Below, in pieces: positions 1 to 8,011 of a stretch of DNA of 8,470 bases. Both the position numbers and the translations under genes were made by a program. The DNA is from CAYMAX01 sp964388595. GTDB taxonomy: Bacteria; Bacteroidota; Bacteroidia; Bacteroidales; UBA932. Each line of letters begins with the position of its first letter. Position 1 is the stretch's first letter. Location of the stretch: positions 1 through 8,470 of the forward strand of contig CAYMAX010000055.1 in assembly GCA_964388595.1 (NCBI GenBank). The letters are read 5' to 3'. The notes under the pieces were generated by a model. It saw only the letters and a program-made list of their open reading frames with translations. It did no database searches and had not been told where the DNA came from.

Positions 1-2084
1 TCATTGAGATGCCTGACGGAAGTATTACTGCTATACTGCAGGGCATCAAACGATTCAGTGTCATAGAGCAGACAGCTGACGAGCCATATCTTTTCGCCAG
101 TGTCAATTATCTTGAAGATATTCTCACGAAGAAAGATGAAAAGGATATGGAGACTCTCACCGGCTCCATCAAAGATGTCGCGCTGCATATCATTAAACTT
201 TCTCCACATCTTCCACAGGAAGCCAGCTTTGCCATTAAGAATCTGGAAGGGAGCGAGTTCCTTACCAATTTCATCGCTTCAAGCATAGAAATAGAAGACC
301 CTCTTGAGAAGATGCTTTTACTGAAAGAAAGCTACATCAAGATCAGGGCTATGAAATTGCTTGAGATTCTCAATCGCCAGGTTGAAATTTTGAAATTGAA
401 GGATGATCTTCAACAGAAAGTTCACCAGGAGATGGATCAACAGCAGAGGGAGTACTACCTCAACAATCAGCTGCGTACCATCCAGGAGGAACTCGGCATG
501 GACGAAGCACGCGACTTCAATGAACTTCGGGAGAAAGCAGATAAGAAGAAATGGCCCAAATATGCTTCTGAGACATTTGAAGCAGAACTGAAAAAGCTCG
601 AAAGGACCAATCCCAATTCACCTGATTACAACATTCAGTATCAATATGTTCAATTCATTGTAGATCTTCCATGGGACGAGACTACCAAAGACAATCTCGA
701 CCTTAAGCACGCACAAAAAGTGCTGGATAAAGATCACTTCGGCCTTGAAACTGTTAAGGACAGAATTATTGAATATCTGGCAGTTTTGAAGTTGAAGGGC
801 GATATGAAATCTCCCATTCTATGTCTGTACGGCCCTCCGGGGGTTGGTAAGACATCATTGGGCAAGTCGATTGCCAGAGCTTTAGGAAGAAAATATGAAC
901 GTATCTCTCTGGGTGGTCTCCACGATGAGTCAGAAATTAGGGGACATAGGCGTACCTACATAGGAGCAATGCCCGGCAGAATCATTCAAAATATTAAGAG
1001 ATCAGGAAGTTCCAATCCCGTAATCGTTCTCGATGAGATAGATAAAATAAGTCAGGACTTCAAAGGAGACCCTGCATACGCTCTGCTCGAAGTGCTTGAC
1101 CCGGAGCAGAACAACACTTTCCACGATAATTATCTCGACATAGATTACGACCTTTCAAAAGTATTGTTCATCACCACAGCCAACAACATCAGCACCATTC
1201 ACCCGGCCCTCAGAGACAGGATGGAGATGATTCCCGTCAACGGATATTTGGCTCAGGAAAAAGTCAGCATCGCCAAAGGATACTTGATACCCAAGCAGTT
1301 GGAAGCCCATGGCTTGAAAAAATCTCAAATCAAGTTCAACAAAGCCTCCATCGATAAAATCATTGACGAATATACTCATGAATCTGGCGTCAGAGGACTT
1401 GAGAAGCAGATAGCCAAATTGGCTCGTATGACTGCCAAGAAGATTGCCACTGATGAGGCTGATCAAGTGGTTTTGACACCTGAGACAGTATCTTCTATGC
1501 TCGGTGTACCCACCAATCAACACGACCTGCAAAAAGGAAATGAAGCCCCCGGAGTGGTCACGGGACTTGCCTGGACTGAAAATGGTGGAGAAATTCTATT
1601 CGTTGAATGCAGCTCAAGCGAAGGCAAGGGCAACCTTACTGCCACAGGCAATTTGGGAGATGTAATGAAAGAATCGACCACTATCGCTTTTCAGTATTTG
1701 AAGGCTCACGCCGACCTTATCGGCATGACGACCAAGGAGATAATGAAAAGAGACCTCCATATTCACGTCCCCGAAGGGGCAATTCCCAAAGATGGTCCTT
1801 CAGCCGGTATCACTATGGTAAGTGCCATGTCCTCAGCATTGAAGAGACAAAAAATCAAAAGTGGGGTAGCTATGACAGGAGAGATGACTCTCAGGGGCAA
1901 AGTGCTTCCTGTAGGAGGCATTAAAGAGAAAATTCTTGCTGCCAAAAGAGCCGGAATCAAGACCATTATCCTCTCAGAAGAGAACAAAAAAGACATTAAA
2001 GATATTAAAGAGCTCTATATCAAAGGACTGGATTTCGTTTATGTCAACAATATATCTGAAGTTCTCAAATTTATCTTCGATTAA
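1..2084 (+). CDS. lon: ATP-dependent Lon protease (5' end missing)
   Basis: Cytoplasmic AAA+ serine protease that unfolds and degrades damaged and regulatory proteins. The reading frame is open from the left edge, so the gene starts outside the window. The first visible Met (position 9) lies inside the N-terminal substrate-binding domain (PDGSITAILQG), and about 691 residues follow. Numbering from that Met, a coiled-coil-rich stretch with QREYYLNNQL lies near 145-155, Walker A GPPGVGKT is at 275-282, Walker B VLDEID has Asp342 and Glu343, and the sensor/arginine-finger region follows (ITTANN, LRDRME). The C-terminal protease domain has the catalytic Ser598 in DGPSAG and Lys641 in GGIKEK. Their spacing of 43 residues equals E. 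coli Ser679-Lys722. Roughly 110-130 residues are missing compared with usual Lon length. The stop overlaps the ung start by one base, which suggests co-transcription. Identification is very secure. Confidence 0.98.
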   Translation, partial: IEMPDGSITAILQGIKRFSVIEQTADEPYLFASVNYLEDILTKKDEKDMETLTGSIKDVALHIIKLSPHLPQEASFAIKNLEGSEFLTNFIASSIEIEDPLEKMLLLKESYIKIRAMKLLEILNRQVEILKLKDDLQQKVHQEMDQQQREYYLNNQLRTIQEELGMDEARDFNELREKADKKKWPKYASETFEAELKKLERTNPNSPDYNIQYQYVQFIVDLPWDETTKDNLDLKHAQKVLDKDHFGLETVKDRIIEYLAVLKLKGDMKSPILCLYGPPGVGKTSLGKSIARALGRKYERISLGGLHDESEIRGHRRTYIGAMPGRIIQNIKRSGSSNPVIVLDEIDKISQDFKGDPAYALLEVLDPEQNNTFHDNYLDIDYDLSKVLFITTANNISTIHPALRDRMEMIPVNGYLAQEKVSIAKGYLIPKQLEAHGLKKSQIKFNKASIDKIIDEYTHESGVRGLEKQIAKLARMTAKKIATDEADQVVLTPETVSSMLGVPTNQHDLQKGNEAPGVVTGLAWTENGGEILFVECSSSEGKGNLTATGNLGDVMKESTTIAFQYLKAHADLIGMTTKEIMKRDLHIHVPEGAIPKDGPSAGITMVSAMSSALKRQKIKSGVAMTGEMTLRGKVLPVGGIKEKILAAKRAGIKTIILSEENKKDIKDIKELYIKGLDFVYVNNISEVLKFIFD

Positions 2085-2749
2085 TGAATGTCAGGATTGA
2101 AGAGAGTTGGAAGTCTCTTTTGGAAGAGGAATTCGACAAACCTTACTTCGTTGAACTGGTCAATTATCTTCACAAAGAGAGAAATGATGGGAAAACTATT
2201 TACCCCCCCGGCCCTCTCATTTTCAATGCCTTCAATCTGACCCCCTTCGACCAAGTCAAGGTGGTAATAATAGGTCAGGACCCCTATCATGGTCCTGGAC
2301 AAGCTCAGGGATTATCTTTTTCTGTTCCCGAAGGAATTCCACTTCCCCCCTCTTTGCAAAATATCTTCAAAGAAATGGGAAACGACTTGTCTGTCAATAT
2401 CTCCCGCAGCGGTTGTTTGGAAGATTGGGCCCACCAGGGAGTCTTCCTTTTAAATTCTGTGCTCACAGTACGCGCCGGCCAGCCCACTTCACATGGCAAT
2501 ATTGGGTGGCAAAGGTTCACTGATGAAGTCATAAAAACCATTTCCGAAAGGAAAGAAGGCATCATTTTTCTCCTCTGGGGCAATTACGCAAGGAGTAAAC
2601 GCGAGCTGATAGACACTTCAAAACATTTCATACTAGAAGCTGCCCACCCCTCTCCTCTTGCCAGAGGTGCATTCTTCGGATGCAGACATTTTTCCAAGAC
2701 CAATGAAATATTGATATCACAAGGAAAGTCTCCCATTATGTGGCAATAA
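2084..2749 (+). CDS. ung: uracil-DNA glycosylase, family 1
   Basis: Removes uracil from DNA, arising from cytosine deamination or dUTP incorporation, as the first step of base excision repair. The protein has 221 residues, close to the 229 of E. coli Ung. The water-activating motif GQDPYHG carries the catalytic Asp66 (E. coli Asp64). The following GLSFSVP and the central LLNSVLTVRAG segment, whose Asn normally contacts uracil, are intact. The DNA-intercalation loop HPSPLARG starts at His188 (E. coli His187) and is followed by FFGCRHFSKTN. The ATG shares its A with the lon stop codon (TAATG), an arrangement typical of translational coupling. No Shine-Dalgarno sequence is evident, which is usual in Bacteroidota. 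All key residues are present, so an active enzyme is expected. Confidence 0.97.
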   Translation: MNVRIEESWKSLLEEEFDKPYFVELVNYLHKERNDGKTIYPPGPLIFNAFNLTPFDQVKVVIIGQDPYHGPGQAQGLSFSVPEGIPLPPSLQNIFKEMGNDLSVNISRSGCLEDWAHQGVFLLNSVLTVRAGQPTSHGNIGWQRFTDEVIKTISERKEGIIFLLWGNYARSKRELIDTSKHFILEAAHPSPLARGAFFGCRHFSKTNEILISQGKSPIMWQ

Positions 2750-2753
2750 TTTT

Positions 2754-2761
2754 TACCTTTG
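2754..2761 (+). promoter_or_regulatory. possible Bacteroidota -7 promoter element before coaD
   Basis: TACCTTTG matches the Bacteroidota sigma-ABfr -7 consensus TAnnTTTG and lies in the 32-base gap between ung and coaD. It would start transcription about 15 bases before the coaD ATG. No clear TTTG -33 element lies 19-21 bases upstream, so the site may be weak or fortuitous. If real, it would let coaD and the downstream thioredoxin-like gene be expressed independently of lon-ung. Confidence 0.4.
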
Positions 2762-2781
2762 CCATCTGAAAATCATCACTT

Positions 2782-3267
2782 ATGAAATTGGCAGTCTTTC
2801 CAGGATCCTTCGATCCATTTACACTGGGACACATGGATGTGCTCACCTCTGCATTGCAACTTTTCGACAAAATAGTAATCGCAGTGGGTTGCAACTCGCT
2901 GAAAAACAATTTTCTTTCTGCACAGAACAGAGTAAAACTCATCGAAAATGCCATTAAGCCACTCCTGTCCAAAGGGTATGACATTACAGTCATATCTTAC
3001 ACGGGGATGACTGTAGAGCTATGTAAAAAGTTGAAAATCAATTTTATAGTTAGAGGATTAAGAACCACTACCGATTTTGAATTGGAGTCTGCAGTATCCC
3101 AGGCCAATAAGCAAATGGCTCCAGAAATAGTGTCAGTGTTTATTCCTGCCTCCAATAATTACTCACATATATCTTCTACCGTTGTCAGAGATATTATTAT
3201 GAACGGAGGAGATGCCTCCGGATTCCTTCCCGACAACATCAATATTCAAGATTATCTTACCAAATAA
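2782..3267 (+). CDS. coaD: pantetheine-phosphate adenylyltransferase
   Basis: Transfers AMP from ATP to 4'-phosphopantetheine to give dephospho-CoA, the penultimate step of coenzyme A biosynthesis, in the cytoplasm. The protein has 161 residues, the normal size for this nucleotidyltransferase-fold family. The N-terminal FPGSFDPFTLGH holds the nucleotide-binding TxGH motif (Thr14-His17). VRGLRTTTDFE is the phosphate/substrate-binding segment, and HISSTVVRD (ISST at 130-133, Arg136) is the second signature, usually ISSxxVRE; here Asp replaces the final Glu conservatively. It follows ung after 32 bases and precedes the exported thioredoxin-like gene by only 7 bases, so it probably shares a transcript with that gene. 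Confidence 0.97.
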   Translation: MKLAVFPGSFDPFTLGHMDVLTSALQLFDKIVIAVGCNSLKNNFLSAQNRVKLIENAIKPLLSKGYDITVISYTGMTVELCKKLKINFIVRGLRTTTDFELESAVSQANKQMAPEIVSVFIPASNNYSHISSTVVRDIIMNGGDASGFLPDNINIQDYLTK

Positions 3268-3274
3268 CCACATC

Positions 3275-4864
3275 ATGCGCTACTTCCATTTTCACTATAT
3301 AGTATTAGTCTTTGCCTCTCTTTTTCTTCTTTTCCAAACGACAAGTGCACAAGATACAGTCAGTGTATACAATGCCGATAAACCCATCACTCCCGAAGAC
3401 GTTGCCTTTGTTATGAAAATCTTCGATGGTCAGCCTGTTGCCACTGTCATTTCCAAAGCAGAAGGGTTTATCAACACAGGCAAGGATTCCCTCCAAAGGG
3501 CAGTTATCGCTGCCGCTATGTACGACTACTATGAATCATCCAAGATTATGGGTTATGAGGAAGTAGCCCTCTATATCGCTGATAACTATTTCTTAAATCA
3601 TCTATATAAATGTCCCGATGACGATAAATATATGATGATGAGGCTTTTTGCTGAGTTTAACAGAGCTTCCATGATAGGACTTCAAGCTCCTGAAATGCTT
3701 CTTTCCGATATTAATGGCAGCTATGTGTCGATAAGAAGTGATAAGTCCACCTACAAGATATTGTTCTTCTATGATGACGAATGTCCCACTTGCATCAGGC
3801 AGGCGCCCATTCTTATGGAATATCTCCAAGGAGTCAATGACATTGAGATCACCCTGTTTAGGATATACACACAGAAAGATAGAGACAAATGGACAAGATA
3901 TGTCAGCAATCTCTCTTCCCGATATACTCTCCCCCAATGTATAAGAGTGGTAGATGTTTGGGACCCAGAGATTCTCTCAGATTTCCCAAAACTCTATGGA
4001 GTAGTCAGTACTCCGCAGATCTTCGTTCTTGATTACCAAAACAAGATTATTGGCAGAAGACTCACTCCGAAAGCCGTTTCTCAACTCATTGATATTTACC
4101 AAAATCAAGCTACCGACCAGGAACTTTTATTTGACAGCGTCTTCCCTTCTGCCAGAAATTACGATGAAGTCAAACAGTCGGTTGATGCATTTTTCAAAGA
4201 CACACAGAGTGATCCTGACAATTTCCACGAGACATTCTACTCCCTCTATCAATATCTCAAAAATTCCAACGACTATAATCTTCAGATGGGTGCCGCATAT
4301 CTTGGCAAAGAATACATTGTCTCAGTACCCAAAATGTGGGAAGGGGTCACTTTTACCCCCACCGGAAGAACACACGGAAGCACCATTAGAGGCACATATA
4401 GTTCTGTCAATGACTTTGTTAAAGAGACAGAAGTGGCAATAGACCTATTCTGGAGAAATCCTTTGGGAGAGCCTGTCGCCGATCTTCATCTATTCACACC
4501 AGACAAGAAGCCCTTCTCCATCTACGATGCCAATGGAAAATACACTGTTCTCTATTTCTATTCCATGAATTGTCCTGTATGTGATGCTGCCACAGAGGAA
4601 ATGAGAAAAATCTATGACAAATATGCTTCCAAAGGGATTGAATTTATCACCATTTACGTGGGTAGTGATAAAAAATGGAAGAAATATATCAAGGATGGGA
4701 ACTTTGCATGGATATCTCTTCAAGATAAAAACGGACAATCGGGAATGTTTCAGAAATACAACTTGTCAAGCGTCCCTGTCATCTATCTGTTGGATAAAGA
4801 CAAGAGAGCTCTTGCCAAAGACCTCAATCCTCTTACTCTGGAACAAATATTGGAAGTGCTTTAA
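3275..4864 (+). CDS. exported protein with two thioredoxin-like domains (DUF5106/TlpA type)
   Basis: Predicted extracytoplasmic thiol-redox protein of 529 residues, resembling the DUF5106-plus-redoxin proteins of Bacteroidota. The start chosen gives a standard signal peptide: Arg2, a hydrophobic core at about 8-20, and likely cleavage after Ser-Ala25. An upstream in-frame ATG at 3212 lies inside coaD and would bury the signal. After an N-terminal helical region (about 35-125), a first thioredoxin/TlpA-like domain carries CPTC (Cys170, Cys173) and the cis-Pro-like TP at 247. A second helical region (about 290-400) leads to a second thioredoxin-like domain with CPVC (Cys433, Cys436) and VP at Pro501. 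The repeated helical-plus-thioredoxin layout suggests internal duplication. There is no lipobox Cys, so it is probably periplasmic and soluble. Its partners are unknown; reducing or rearranging envelope disulfides is an inference from the motifs. The 3' end overlaps the convergent gene by 4 bases. Confidence 0.88.
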   Translation: MRYFHFHYIVLVFASLFLLFQTTSAQDTVSVYNADKPITPEDVAFVMKIFDGQPVATVISKAEGFINTGKDSLQRAVIAAAMYDYYESSKIMGYEEVALYIADNYFLNHLYKCPDDDKYMMMRLFAEFNRASMIGLQAPEMLLSDINGSYVSIRSDKSTYKILFFYDDECPTCIRQAPILMEYLQGVNDIEITLFRIYTQKDRDKWTRYVSNLSSRYTLPQCIRVVDVWDPEILSDFPKLYGVVSTPQIFVLDYQNKIIGRRLTPKAVSQLIDIYQNQATDQELLFDSVFPSARNYDEVKQSVDAFFKDTQSDPDNFHETFYSLYQYLKNSNDYNLQMGAAYLGKEYIVSVPKMWEGVTFTPTGRTHGSTIRGTYSSVNDFVKETEVAIDLFWRNPLGEPVADLHLFTPDKKPFSIYDANGKYTVLYFYSMNCPVCDAATEEMRKIYDKYASKGIEFITIYVGSDKKWKKYIKDGNFAWISLQDKNGQSGMFQKYNLSSVPVIYLLDKDKRALAKDLNPLTLEQILEVL

Positions 4865-6024
4865 TTCTTGATAGCAGCTATCTCCCTGACTGCTGTGATG
4901 GCAGTATCTATATCTTCCTCATTTGAAAATGCGCCAATACTCATTCTCACGGTACCATGGCAATCGAATGTCCCGATACCTTCGTGCACTTTGGGGGCAC
5001 ACTGAAGACCTGTCCTGACAGCTATATCATAATCTACATCGAGCATAGTCCCCACATCTCCGGCTTCGAATCCTTTGATATTGAAACTTAACACGGGGTT
5101 CTGATTGTCAGTAGAATTTGCACAATATGTAGTAACCCCTTCTATATTCTGAATTCCTTTTCTCAATTTATCCCAGAGAGATAATTCTCTACGATGGATA
5201 TTCATAATCCCTTCTTTCGTAATCCACTTCACACCTGCATTCAGGCCGGCCACACCGAGGATATTGAGAGTACCATACTCCAATCTATACGGATATTCTT
5301 CCAAATGAGCAGGATATGCAGAACGAACACCTGTACCACCGGCACGTGTTTTCAAGATTTCTATTCCTTCTCTTACATACGACCCTCCTATACCTGTGGG
5401 TCCCATAAGACATTTGTGCCCTGTGAAACAATAAACATCCACATTGCTCGCCTGCATATCAAAATCAACTGCTCCGGCACCCTGACTGCCATCCACAACA
5501 AATGTTATCCCTTTATCTCTGCAGATTTTACCAATCTCAGCAATAGGCTGTATAGTTCCTATCACATTGGAACAATGAGTGACTATGACAAATTTGGTAT
5601 TGGGACGAATTGCTTTTTTAATATCATCGGGCTCGACATATCCTTGAGAATTGAAAGGAACGTAGGTAACATCTATGGTACCGGCTTGCTGATGAACATA
5701 TAGTGGTCTTAAGACAGAATTGTGCTCAAGCATAGTAGTGACTACATGAGCACCCTTCTCTACAAGTCCGTTAATAATAATATTGAGAGAATCAGTGGCA
5801 TTATAACTAAATGTAAGTCTGTTGAAGTCTTTACCACCATTGAACAATTCAGTCAACATCTTTCGAGTATCAGTGACGACTTCCCCGGTCTCAATAGCAG
5901 CGTCAAATCCGGAACGCCCCGGATTGACTCCGTGTTTTCGATAGAAGTCATTCATAAAATCATATACAACTTCAGGCTTTGGAAAACTTGTGGCAGAATT
6001 GTCAAGATATATTAACTTACTCAT
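4861..6024 (-). CDS. cysteine desulfurase family protein (class V aminotransferase fold)
   Basis: PLP-dependent enzyme of 387 residues, close to the TIGR01977 cysteine desulfurase family and related to SufS. It would release sulfur from cysteine as an enzyme persulfide plus alanine; the true substrate is unproven. Visible landmarks are the N-terminal YLDNSATSFPKP, His101 in LEHNSV (expected to stack on PLP), Asp178 in VDGSQGAG (cofactor pyridine N contact), Lys204 in FTGHK (Schiff base) and Cys342 in the family signature RTGLQCAP (candidate persulfide cysteine). It starts 7 bases after the dsrK stop, so it is the last gene of the dsrC-dsrM-dsrK transcript. No sufB/C/D/E or iscU neighbour is present, which makes iron-sulfur assembly less certain. 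Supplying sulfur to DsrC is an attractive inference, as would be cofactor repair for the Fe-S protein DsrK. Confidence 0.9.
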   Translation of the reverse strand: MSKLIYLDNSATSFPKPEVVYDFMNDFYRKHGVNPGRSGFDAAIETGEVVTDTRKMLTELFNGGKDFNRLTFSYNATDSLNIIINGLVEKGAHVVTTMLEHNSVLRPLYVHQQAGTIDVTYVPFNSQGYVEPDDIKKAIRPNTKFVIVTHCSNVIGTIQPIAEIGKICRDKGITFVVDGSQGAGAVDFDMQASNVDVYCFTGHKCLMGPTGIGGSYVREGIEILKTRAGGTGVRSAYPAHLEEYPYRLEYGTLNILGVAGLNAGVKWITKEGIMNIHRRELSLWDKLRKGIQNIEGVTTYCANSTDNQNPVLSFNIKGFEAGDVGTMLDVDYDIAVRTGLQCAPKVHEGIGTFDCHGTVRMSIGAFSNEEDIDTAITAVREIAAIKN

Positions 6025-6031
6025 ATTATGG

Positions 6032-7318
6032 TTATTTAATTATCGCATCCGCAACTACTTCAGCGATGGTTTTTATTTTAACATTCAATTTGTAGTAGTG
6101 ATTGATCTGCATCAATTGGTCCACGCAATTGTGACATGGAGTTATCACTACACTCGCTCCTGTCTTGCGTATCTGGTCAGCTTTAATCTCCCCGATTTTA
6201 AGCCTGCGTTCATTGTATTCACTCATGGCAAGCATACCTCCCCCACCTCCGCAACAGAAATTATCATTACCGCAGGGGTCCATCTCTACAAGATGAGATA
6301 CAGCAGACTTTACCACAAATCTAATCTGTGAGAGAAGCCCCCCGTTGCGAACAAGATTGCAGGGGTCGTGGATGGTAACAATCTCAGAATTGAGCGAAGG
6401 GTCGAGTTTGATGCGTCCCGAACGGATATATTCTTCCAACAATTCCACCACCGTAATGGTATCGAAATCATATTTCTTTCCGAGGTAATTGGGCCCTTCC
6501 CAGCGAAATGCTCTGGAACCATGCCCGCACTCTCCAAGCACCAATCTTTTGCAACGAAGTCTGTGAACTTCGGAATAGAGATTGTCTGCTATCTTGGTAG
6601 CTTGTGCATTATTGGCATTAAAGAAACCATAGTTGGTGACATCATAATATTTGGAAGACATAGTCCAACTCTCTCCCGCAGTGTAGAATATTTTCGCCAT
6701 TGCAGAAATGGAGAGAGGGAAAAATTTTGGTTCCCGCGGATTGAGAGTATAAAAGATATTCCTGTCAGGGACATCAAGGAAAATACCTGCATTTGGGTCT
6801 TGAAGATCGTCCTGCAATTCCTCTTCCATCCATTTAATGGTGTCCACAAATTCTTCGGTAGGAATCGCCATGTTATTGCCTGTATTGAGGGCGGCATCGA
6901 CAGTAGCCTGCAATGTCTTAGGGACCAGATCCATCTCTGCCAGCATCTCTCTTCCCTTGCGCACCACGTATGGAATATCTACCCCTATGGAGCAATGTTT
7001 GGCGCACCGGCCACACATGGTACAAGCACCATAAAGAAGATCTACCATCTCATCTACCTGCTTTTGGTCAAGATCCTTCGCACCTACCAGGGCCGGAGCT
7101 ATCTTTCCCATAGGAGTGCAATACCTGCGATAGATAGAACTTACAAGATTGACTTTATGTGCAGGAATGTACTTTTCTTCGCCATACGCCTTATAAAACA
7201 TACAACTGGTGGCACACAGCCCGCATTTGACACAGGAATTGAGATTAGTTTCGAGCTTGGAGTCCCTTTTGGACGTTAGTACATTCAGACCTTTATTTAT
7301 TTGATCTTTAGTCATCAT
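6032..7318 (-). CDS. dsrK: DsrK/HdrD-like iron-sulfur reductase subunit
   Basis: Catalytic subunit of a heterodisulfide-reductase-type membrane complex, expected to exchange electrons between a cytochrome b partner and a disulfide or trisulfide on DsrC at the cytoplasmic face. The protein has 428 residues, similar to methanogen HdrD and shorter than DsrK of many sulfate reducers. Two 4Fe-4S motifs of CxxCxxCxxxC form lie at Cys29-39 and Cys99-109. LGECGHGSR marks a degenerate first CCG-like region. A full CCG domain follows: DPC at Cys320, the Cys355-Cys356 pair in CCGGGGG, and CHNC at Cys395/398, giving Cx34CCx38CxxC, which in HdrB-type proteins binds the unusual active-site cluster. The start at MMTKDQ is one base after the dsrM stop. 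The same frame extends upstream to 7387 but only through dsrM coding sequence. GlpC-like or glycolate-oxidase Fe-S subunits are alternatives, but the dsrC and dsrM neighbours favour DsrK. Confidence 0.88.
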   Translation of the reverse strand: MMTKDQINKGLNVLTSKRDSKLETNLNSCVKCGLCATSCMFYKAYGEEKYIPAHKVNLVSSIYRRYCTPMGKIAPALVGAKDLDQKQVDEMVDLLYGACTMCGRCAKHCSIGVDIPYVVRKGREMLAEMDLVPKTLQATVDAALNTGNNMAIPTEEFVDTIKWMEEELQDDLQDPNAGIFLDVPDRNIFYTLNPREPKFFPLSISAMAKIFYTAGESWTMSSKYYDVTNYGFFNANNAQATKIADNLYSEVHRLRCKRLVLGECGHGSRAFRWEGPNYLGKKYDFDTITVVELLEEYIRSGRIKLDPSLNSEIVTIHDPCNLVRNGGLLSQIRFVVKSAVSHLVEMDPCGNDNFCCGGGGGMLAMSEYNERRLKIGEIKADQIRKTGASVVITPCHNCVDQLMQINHYYKLNVKIKTIAEVVADAIIK

Positions 7319-7319
7319 A

Positions 7320-7997
7320 CTATTTGATTTTAGCGGGGGGCCAGGCACCTCTCCTTCCATAGAAGAATCCGAGGTGGAAGCGAGCAAAAAAGAAAAACAT
7401 CACATGCTTGATCTTGCCAAGTGGCATCCAGATGAAAAGGATGCTGATGACGATATAATACAGGATAGATGTCGTGGGGAGAAGTAAATAAATGATGGTA
7501 ACTATCTGCATGGCGGTAGTGATGATATTCGAAAAATAATCATCAAAAGAAGAGAGCTTCCTCAACTGACTTTTCGCAATTCTCTTTATTAAGATAGCAA
7601 TCCCACAAATAGCACTTACACAGAGACATCCTGCGATGATATGGTGTATCAGAGAGAGAGTCCCCGAAGGAGTCAAAGAAGGCCAAAGTCCCATAAAATA
7701 TGCTACTATCAGCCATATAAAAGTCAACAGAGAGAGGAATGTCCCAATATGAAATATCATCCCTGCAGCATAAGTAGGAATATGGAGATAAGCAGATTCT
7801 TTATTCTGCGGAAGCATCGCTGTGGTGCAAGAATAGACCACACCGTCTGACACTTTTCCTGCAGGTTTGGAAAGATCATTGGGAGCTCCCAAACGACACA
7901 AATGGATAAACTTTACAATAAACATCACGACACAAAAGGCCAATGATGCCAGACAGACCCACAGATACCAAGTCGTGAGGAAAAAATGACAATCCAT
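7320..7997 (-). CDS. dsrM: DsrM/NarI-like membrane cytochrome b subunit
   Basis: Predicted integral-membrane subunit of 225 residues that would oxidise or reduce menaquinone through heme b and pass electrons to DsrK. About five hydrophobic spans are visible, near 13-33, 80-102, 117-137, 158-174 and 177-193. Between spans one and two lies a DsrM-like stretch, KESAYLHIPTYAAG, followed by FHIG. Candidate heme-ligand histidines are His83, His118/119 and His198. The C-terminus ends in FFYGRRGAWPP, resembling the NarI/DsrM cytoplasmic tail. Length is nearer to HdrE and NarI than to the longer DsrM of sulfate reducers. I start at the ATG 14 bases after the dsrC stop; an in-frame TTG at 8021 would overlap dsrC and add eight polar residues with no benefit. 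Placement between dsrC and dsrK supports the assignment, which would be weaker from sequence alone. Confidence 0.82.
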   Translation of the reverse strand: MDCHFFLTTWYLWVCLASLAFCVVMFIVKFIHLCRLGAPNDLSKPAGKVSDGVVYSCTTAMLPQNKESAYLHIPTYAAGMIFHIGTFLSLLTFIWLIVAYFMGLWPSLTPSGTLSLIHHIIAGCLCVSAICGIAILIKRIAKSQLRKLSSFDDYFSNIITTAMQIVTIIYLLLPTTSILYYIVISILFIWMPLGKIKHVMFFFFARFHLGFFYGRRGAWPPAKIK

Positions 7998-8011
7998 AAA
8001 GATAAAATTAT

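Noticed and set aside
1155..1532. 125-codon minus-strand open frame within lon
   Set aside because: It is a shadow of the conserved AAA+ region of Lon, with no motif or promoter of its own.
3212..3274. Upstream extension of the thioredoxin-like protein starting inside coaD
   Set aside because: It would put 21 residues before the signal peptide and overlap coaD by more than 50 bases. The ATG at 3275 follows the coaD stop by 7 bases and exposes a normal signal peptide.
4870..4905. Small inverted repeats (GATAGC-A-GCTATC at 4870-4882 and ACTGC/GCAGT at 4889-4905) as a terminator
   Set aside because: The stems are 5-6 bp, the first has a one-base centre, they encode the C-terminus of the desulfurase-family protein, and no U-tract follows on either strand.
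6368..7279. 303-codon open frame on the plus strand antisense to dsrK
   Set aside because: It has no recognisable motif and lies wholly within a well-supported gene on the other strand, whose Fe-S motifs explain the coding signal.
7319..7387. Longer dsrK reading frame beginning inside dsrM
   Set aside because: The added N-terminus is a low-complexity shadow of the dsrM 3' end, and the tandem ATG right after the dsrM stop begins just ahead of the conserved Fe-S region.
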